This document shows positions 59,838 to 64,000 of a stretch of DNA of 64,000 nucleotides, piece by piece (position 1 is the stretch's first letter; the number at the start of each line of letters is the position of its first letter). This stretch comes from Phytohabitans sp037414955 (lineage in GTDB: Bacteria > Actinomycetota > Actinomycetes > Mycobacteriales > Micromonosporaceae). A program made the translations under genes and the position numbers. The notes beneath the pieces are model-generated. The model searched no databases and had not been told where the DNA came from. It saw only the letters and a program-made list of their open reading frames with translations. Location: the NCBI GenBank assembly GCA_037414955.1, contig JBBEWH010000019.1:47307-111306 (forward strand). The letters are read 5' to 3'.

Positions 59838-60704
59838 TTACGCGCCGTCATCGGCCTTCGAGTCGTCGGCGTCCTTGCCCAGCCGCGCCTCGACCGCCTG
59901 CGGCTCGTACATCTCCTCGACCACGCGCAGGTAGAGCTCGTTGGGGTTGGGCAGATGCTTGATCTCGCGCAGCGCCTGGTCCTGACCCGCGGACTCCAGC
60001 ACGAACGTGCCGTAATTGAGGGCCCGGCCCAGCGGTGACTGCTCGTACTTCATGTCGGTGACCCGCAGCAGCGGCATCATCCCGACCTTGCGGGTGATGA
60101 TGCCGTTGACCACCATCACCCGCTTGTTGGTCAGGATGAAGCGGTCGAAATACCAGTCACCGACCTGCCACGCGACCCAGCCCATCACGGCCAGCCAGAT
60201 GATCACGGCCACTGTGGTCAGACCCTGCACCTCCTGCCGGGCCAGGAAGCCCGACAGGTAGCCCAGCGCGAACGTGGCCACCGTGCCCACCAGCAGCGGG
60301 GTGGTCAGGTGGATCCAGTGCCGCTTCCACTCGCCCCGGTAGCGCTCGGTGGGGAACAGGTAGCGCGCGACCAGCGAACTCGGCTCGTCCTCCAGCGGCA
60401 GCACCCGACGCGGCCCGATCGGCAGGCCGGACGCGTCGGTGCGCAACCCGGACAGCTCGTCTTCGGAGATCTGCGGCGGCATGTAAACCGTGTCGGTGTC
60501 GCCCCGGTCCTCATGCGCGTAGCTGGCACCTTCCGAATATCCCGCGTCCGGATTGAACGCGGGACCGTCGGAGAACGCCGGGCCGTCACCGTAACCAGGG
60601 CCTTCATCAGGCCGCCGGCCATGGGAGATCGGCTCGGTGTCGCGTTGCCACTCGGATCGTGGCGGTTCGTCAGGGTCCGGCGGTTCGCCGGATGGTCGGC
60701 CCAT
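59838..60704 (-). CDS. membrane protein with bacterial PH domain
   Basis: The 288-residue protein starts with a disordered Pro/Gly/Asp-rich region (about 1-95), then two membrane helices (about 135-160 and 165-185). A bPH2-type PH domain follows (DRFILTNKRVMVVNGIITRK, then MMPLLRVTDMKYEQSPLGRA). It lies 6 bp from the small membrane gene upstream and is probably co-transcribed with it. Function is unknown. Confidence 0.8.
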   Translation of the reverse strand: MGRPSGEPPDPDEPPRSEWQRDTEPISHGRRPDEGPGYGDGPAFSDGPAFNPDAGYSEGASYAHEDRGDTDTVYMPPQISEDELSGLRTDASGLPIGPRRVLPLEDEPSSLVARYLFPTERYRGEWKRHWIHLTTPLLVGTVATFALGYLSGFLARQEVQGLTTVAVIIWLAVMGWVAWQVGDWYFDRFILTNKRVMVVNGIITRKVGMMPLLRVTDMKYEQSPLGRALNYGTFVLESAGQDQALREIKHLPNPNELYLRVVEEMYEPQAVEARLGKDADDSKADDGA

Positions 60705-60710
60705 CGGCGG

Positions 60711-60869
60711 CTACGCGATGAGGTCTGTGAAGAAGTCGCCAAAACCCGTGGCGATGTCGGAGATCGTGGTCCCGATCGACGAGAACACGTCTGCCGCGGA
60801 GCTGGGTCGGTACGCGATGAAGAAAATCAGGAACGCGATACCGCCCCAGGTGAGCACCTTCTTGATCAT
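60711..60869 (-). CDS. small membrane protein, 52 aa
   Basis: The minus strand encodes IKKVLTWGGIAFLIFFIAYR followed by PSSAADVFSSIGTTISDIAT and a Phe/Asp end. It has one membrane helix and an amphipathic tail. It is shorter than typical ORF cut-offs but lies 6 bp upstream of the PH-domain gene on the same strand, and its sequence is typical of a real small protein. Function unknown. Confidence 0.7.
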   Translation of the reverse strand: MIKKVLTWGGIAFLIFFIAYRPSSAADVFSSIGTTISDIATGFGDFFTDLIA

Positions 60870-60979
60870 TGCGGGCCGTCCCTCCGCACTGCGCCGAGCC
60901 GCTCACTCGGCACCACTTAGCGTATCAGTGATGCTACGTGTCGCTATCCATCCATGTCACCATGCTCGGCAAGACGCGC

Positions 60980-61681
60980 TTACGCCTTGCCGTGCAGGTA
61001 CGGCGATGGTGCGCCGTACACGAGTTCGGGCGGCAGCCACTCGGACAGGTCGTGCAGCACGACATGTTCCGCGAGGAGGTAACCCGCACTTGCCGGCCAG
61101 GTTATCGCATACAGCCACATTCCTCGGGCTTCTCCGGCATAGGCGCTCCGATCCGTTGGCGACTTCACCGACCACAGTGGAGTCGGATGACCGCCCACTT
61201 TGATCTTCGCGTGCGGGCCGCCCAGCTCACCGACCTGCGACACGCCGTCGCTCATCGCGTCCGCGATCAGCTGGCCGGGGTCGGGACCGGGGATGCCGCC
61301 GAACCGGTTACCCAGGCCCACGCCCGGCTCCTCGGCCACGAGCACCAGATCGGCCGGACCGCCGCGCAGCGGTGCCGGCCCGCTGCAGGCCACCGCGGTC
61401 GCCCGGACCCCGGTGCGGTCATCACCCGCCCACGCCACGCCGGTCATCGTCCAGCCGGCCGGTAGCGGCCACGGGCACCACACGGGCATCTGTGGCCGGC
61501 CACGCGCCGACTGGGCGCTGGCGATCTCACCGAGGGCGCTCGCCACGATGTCGGGACCAATGTGCTCAGCCACATGCAGCGGCGGCACTGACCCGCAGTC
61601 ATCGCAGCGCCACTCGGTATGCATGAGGTCGGGCGGCCGCACCGGACCACCGCACCTGGGGCAACTCACCGATACGCCCAC
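60980..61681 (-). CDS. zinc-ribbon hypothetical protein (DUF6758-like)
   Basis: The 233-residue protein starts VSVSCPRCGGPVRPPDLMHT with CPRC and then CDDC (a zinc ribbon). A beta-rich domain follows, with WPLPAGWTMTGVAWAGDDRT and HPTPLWSVKSPTDRSAYAGE. It resembles a conserved actinobacterial family seen near TrmH-type genes. The start GTG is at 61681. Function is unknown. Confidence 0.7.
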   Translation of the reverse strand: MGVSVSCPRCGGPVRPPDLMHTEWRCDDCGSVPPLHVAEHIGPDIVASALGEIASAQSARGRPQMPVWCPWPLPAGWTMTGVAWAGDDRTGVRATAVACSGPAPLRGGPADLVLVAEEPGVGLGNRFGGIPGPDPGQLIADAMSDGVSQVGELGGPHAKIKVGGHPTPLWSVKSPTDRSAYAGEARGMWLYAITWPASAGYLLAEHVVLHDLSEWLPPELVYGAPSPYLHGKA

Positions 61682-61725
61682 ATTCCTACGGTGCGGGCGA
61701 AACCCGCCCCAGTCAAGCCACTCTC

Positions 61726-61780
61726 GTGATCAGGGCGTCCTTCACGTCGTTCTAGCGACTACAGGGACGCCTCGATCATG
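61726..61780. repeat. family A inverted repeat, copy A5 (diverged)
   Basis: GTGATCAGGGCGTCC and GGACGCCTCGATCATG are diverged family A ends. The TrmH-type gene stop at 61776 lies within it. Confidence 0.7.
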
Positions 61781-62402
61781 AGGGTGGGTGGGCGTGCGCC
61801 CGGATCCAGTCGTGCATGGCGATGCCGCTGGCCACCCCGGCGTTGATCGAGCGGGTCGAGCCGTACTGGGCGATCGAGAAGAGCGCGTCGCAGGCCTCGC
61901 GGGCGGCGTCGGACAGTCCCGGCCCTTCCTGGCCGAACAGCAGCACGCACCGCCGCGGCAGGGTGACCCGCTCCAGCGGGTGCGAGCCGGGCAGGTTGTC
62001 GATGCCCACGATCGGCAGCGCGGCCTCCCGTGCCCACGCCACGAACTCCTCGATCGTCGGGTGATGCCGCACATGCTGGTACCGGTCGGTCACCATGGCG
62101 CCGCGCCGGTTCCAGCGGCGGCGGCCGACGATGTGCACCTCGGCCGCGAGAAACGCGTTCGCGTTCCGCACCACGGTGCCGATGTTCAGGTCGTGCTGCC
62201 AGTTCTCGATCGCCACGTGGAAGTCGTGCCGGCGCCGGTCCAGGTCCGCGACGACCGCCTCCCGCCGCCAGTACCGGTACCGGTCCACCACGTTGCGCCG
62301 GTCGCCCTGAGCCAGCAGCTCAGGGTCGTAACGGGGGTCGGCCGGCCACTCACCCACCCACGGCCCGACCCCGACCTCAGGCTCGACCTCGTCGCCACTC
62401 AC
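61776..62402 (-). CDS. TrmH/SpoU-family RNA methyltransferase
   Basis: The 208-residue protein has the SPOUT motifs: WQHDLNIGTVVRNANAFLAA (motif 1), RCVLLFGQEGPGLSDAARE (motif 2) and QYGSTRSINAGVASGIAMHD (motif 3). It should methylate the ribose of tRNA or rRNA. An N-terminal extension of about 55 residues (RYDPELLAQGDRRNVVDRYR) is typical of the actinobacterial subgroup. The start ATG is at 62402. Confidence 0.88.
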   Translation of the reverse strand: MSGDEVEPEVGVGPWVGEWPADPRYDPELLAQGDRRNVVDRYRYWRREAVVADLDRRRHDFHVAIENWQHDLNIGTVVRNANAFLAAEVHIVGRRRWNRRGAMVTDRYQHVRHHPTIEEFVAWAREAALPIVGIDNLPGSHPLERVTLPRRCVLLFGQEGPGLSDAAREACDALFSIAQYGSTRSINAGVASGIAMHDWIRAHAHPPS

Positions 62403-62422
62403 GCACGTAGGTTAGGCGCACC

Positions 62423-62477
62423 CATGATCAAGGCGTCCCTCACGTAGCTCTCACTACCTGAAGGACGCCTGATCATG
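62423..62477. repeat. family A inverted repeat, copy A6
   Basis: CATGATCAAGGCGTCC and GGACGCCTGATCATG; one T is missing from the right arm. It lies about 20 bp past the stop of the gene at 62498. Confidence 0.8.
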
Positions 62478-62497
62478 GAGAAGAGCTCTTCCTTGGG

Positions 62498-63031
62498 TCA
62501 GGTGAGGTGGAGGGCCTCGGCCAGGTCGGTGAGGAAGGCGCGCTCGGCGGGGCTGACCTGCTCGCCGCCGACGCCGAGCAGGCCGCCGGTGCGGGAGGCG
62601 CCGCACACCCGTACGGCCACCGACTGGACCCACTGCCGGTACGCGGCCGAGTCCGCGGGGTCGGCCCGCGCGGCGAGCACCTCGGTCGCCTCCCGGCAGG
62701 CCGCGAGCACCTCGGCCACGCCGGCTTCGCGGTCGGTGAACTCCTCGGCCGCCGGGGTGTCCTCGCCGGACTCCGCGTAGATCGCGGCGGCCACCGCCCG
62801 GACGAGATCGCTGTCGAACACCCGGCCCGCCGCGATGGCCTCCAGCCCGGCCAGCCCTTCGGCCACGGTGCGGCGCGGGCTGTCCGGCTCGGCGGAGGTG
62901 GCCGCCACCACGACCCGCGCGGGGAGCCGGGTCAGCAGCCGCCACTCGGCCGCGGGGTATGCCGGCGTGGTCAGGCCACCGCCGGTCGCGGAGTCGGTCG
63001 CAGGATCTCCAGAAGCGGACTGGCTCGCCAT
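62498..63031 (-). CDS. hypothetical actinobacterial protein, 177 aa
   Basis: A helical protein with an N-terminal Ser/Thr/Gly segment and EWRLLTRLPARVVVAATSAE, then VAEGLAGLEAIAAGRVFDSD and a conserved-looking end SPAERAFLTDLAEALHLT. No catalytic motif was recognised. ATG 63031 is the start. It is a single-gene unit. Confidence 0.65.
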   Translation of the reverse strand: MASQSASGDPATDSATGGGLTTPAYPAAEWRLLTRLPARVVVAATSAEPDSPRRTVAEGLAGLEAIAAGRVFDSDLVRAVAAAIYAESGEDTPAAEEFTDREAGVAEVLAACREATEVLAARADPADSAAYRQWVQSVAVRVCGASRTGGLLGVGGEQVSPAERAFLTDLAEALHLT

Positions 63032-63566
63032 AGCGCCAGCATATGCCCGGTTTAGGCTACTACGCGCCGTGTCCGGGAAGCTCGGTCATTCCGGATCCGC
63101 ACGGCCAACTCGAGCCGACGACACAGAGTGGGACAGGCCCGATGTGGGATGGGCGTTGCAAATGAGCCCGGACGCAATGAGCGGCGGGGCCCTCCCCGGC
63201 ACCCGCCGCCCACGCTTTGTTGCATGTGATTTTGCCCTGCCGAGCGTTTGAGAAGAAGACCTCAAGGCGAGACGCAGGTCACAGTTATCCTTTTGTGACA
63301 TTACTATCGGTAGGAGTTGATCGTGCTGTGACGCTGTGTCACGCGCTGTGATTCCCCTGTCAGGCTCGGAATCCGTGCGAGGAAAGCGCTTCCGCGCTGG
63401 TGGCGCATGGAACCGCTCCCATCACTCCTGGTAGCGGCTGTCATATTGCTTACCGTCGTTGTTAACGGCACGGTGCGTAACCCGCCGTCCGCGGGTCCCA
63501 GGGAATGCCGGGCCGCGCCGTTAGGTTCCGGTAGAGGTAAGCCAATCCCTGTGATCGGAGAGATCA
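63032..63566. other. intergenic region upstream of thioredoxin
   Basis: No convincing gene. It holds an imperfect GC hairpin near 63178-63210, and TGTGACGCTGTGTCACG (about 63333-63349), a CRP-like inverted repeat with wider spacing than usual. Directly before trxA there is an AT-richer stretch and GGAGAGATCA. A regulatory RNA in 63060-63400 cannot be excluded. Confidence 0.35.
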
Positions 63567-63929
63567 ATGGCGACCGTGGAGCTGACCACCGCGAACTTCG
63601 ACGAGGTGACCAGCCAAGATGGCATCGTGTTGGTTGACTTCTGGGCCAGCTGGTGCGGTCCATGTGTCCGCTTCGCACCGGTCTACCAGCGCTCGTCGGA
63701 AAAGCACGACGACATCGTCTACGGCAAGGTGGACACCGAGGCCCAGCCGGAGCTGGCCGCGAAGTTCGACATCCGCTCGATCCCGACGATCATGGCCATC
63801 CGCGACGGCGTGATCGTTTTCGCCCAGCCGGGCGCGCTGCCCGAGTCGGCGCTCGAGTCCCTGATCGAACAGGTCCAGGCCCTCGACATGGACGACGTCC
63901 GCAAGCAGCTCTCCGCCCACAACCACTAA
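63567..63929 (+). CDS. trxA: thioredoxin
   Basis: The 120-residue protein has the thioredoxin fold with DFWASWCGPCVRFAPVY (active site WCGPC, about 29-33) and the cis-Pro segment RSIPTIMAIRDG. It reduces disulfides in cytoplasmic proteins. It is slightly longer than classical thioredoxin (about 108), with an extra C-terminal helix ending DDVRKQLSAHNH. The ATG at 63567 follows GGAGAGATCA. Confidence 0.92.
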   Translation: MATVELTTANFDEVTSQDGIVLVDFWASWCGPCVRFAPVYQRSSEKHDDIVYGKVDTEAQPELAAKFDIRSIPTIMAIRDGVIVFAQPGALPESALESLIEQVQALDMDDVRKQLSAHNH

Positions 63930-63935
63930 CTTCCC

Positions 63936-63949
63936 CATGATCAAGGCGT
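63936..63949. repeat. family A fragment (left half only)
   Basis: CATGATCAAGGCGT matches the family A left end, and then sequence diverges. No right arm follows within the window. It lies just past the trxA stop. Confidence 0.5.
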
Positions 63950-64000
63950 GGCCCCACAAGAGAAATGAAATTGGGGGGCGCCGAGATAAATAGAGGTGGG

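Noticed and set aside
63333..63349. Possible CRP site upstream of trxA
   Set aside because: The TGTGA/TCACG arms are one base too far apart for a standard site, so it is mentioned only in the intergenic description.
63407..63637. Small ORF beginning with a hydrophobic segment (EPLPSLLVAAVILLTVVV)
   Set aside because: It has no ribosome-binding site, overlaps the thioredoxin start in another frame and loses protein-like character after 30 residues.
38783..63949. Family A repeats as a possible CRISPR array
   Set aside because: Copies are kilobases apart with genes between and each is a single palindrome, not a repeat-spacer array.

Overview
The window is high-GC actinobacterial DNA, most likely from a Micromonosporaceae member. 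That rests on the very high GC, frequent GTG starts with GTGA/ATGA gene overlaps, and a galU-glp-rimJ-glpR / FTHF cyclo-ligase / FmdB gene order close to the Mycobacterium Rv0991c-Rv0996 neighbourhood. Genus is not determined.

Positions 1 to about 38.6 kb are part of a large integrative and conjugative element (ICE). Its left end, and any integrase, lie outside the window. The plus-strand block 1.1-12 kb is a type IV secretion operon of the actinobacterial type: a pilin-like peptide, a VirB8/TcpC-position protein, a VirB6-like membrane protein, an SCO6880-family protein, a VirB4-like ATPase, a TraG/VirD4-like coupling ATPase, and a primase fused to a PP2C-like domain. The minus-strand block 12.7-23 kb holds a DUF4913 protein, a coiled-coil protein, a relaxase homologue with a destroyed HUH motif, an excisionase-like HTH protein and an SpdB-like membrane protein. 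At 24.6-27.9 kb is a tightly coupled three-gene cassette: a Mom-like protein, a DNA methyltransferase and a DpdA-like transglycosylase. This looks like a DNA hypermodification system and is the most interesting content here. A ParB-like protein and small cargo genes follow (28-32.4 kb). Then comes a hairpin-rich region that may be oriT, a mobC-like gene and an intact relaxase (32.4-35 kb), and a DUF5131/TcmP convergent pair (35.1-37 kb). The element probably ends at the 3' end of a tRNA-Ala(CGC) gene at 38.6 kb.

Two short inverted-repeat families are confined to the ICE: GCTAC-N2-GTAGC palindromes at gene boundaries, and a TAATG-N6-CATTA palindrome found twice in front of cargo genes. They may be operators, parS-like sites or recombination sites.

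From 38.7 kb on the DNA reads as chromosome. It has an ECF sigma / subtilase / CHAT-TPR / Tat-secreted protein cluster; glpR, rimJ-like, glp and galU; a GGDEF protein; FTHF cyclo-ligase; a CIRCE operator before an FmdB/Ruc-like gene; a Fur regulator; an MpaB-type oxygenase; a RecB-like nuclease; MarC; a PHP phosphoesterase; a SigE-type sigma with a membrane partner; a PH-domain protein; a TrmH-type methylase; and thioredoxin. This half carries two other long hairpin families (consensus ends CATGATCAAGGCGTCC and GTTGATCGAGGAA) placed at gene 3' ends. They are absent from the ICE half, which supports the boundary.
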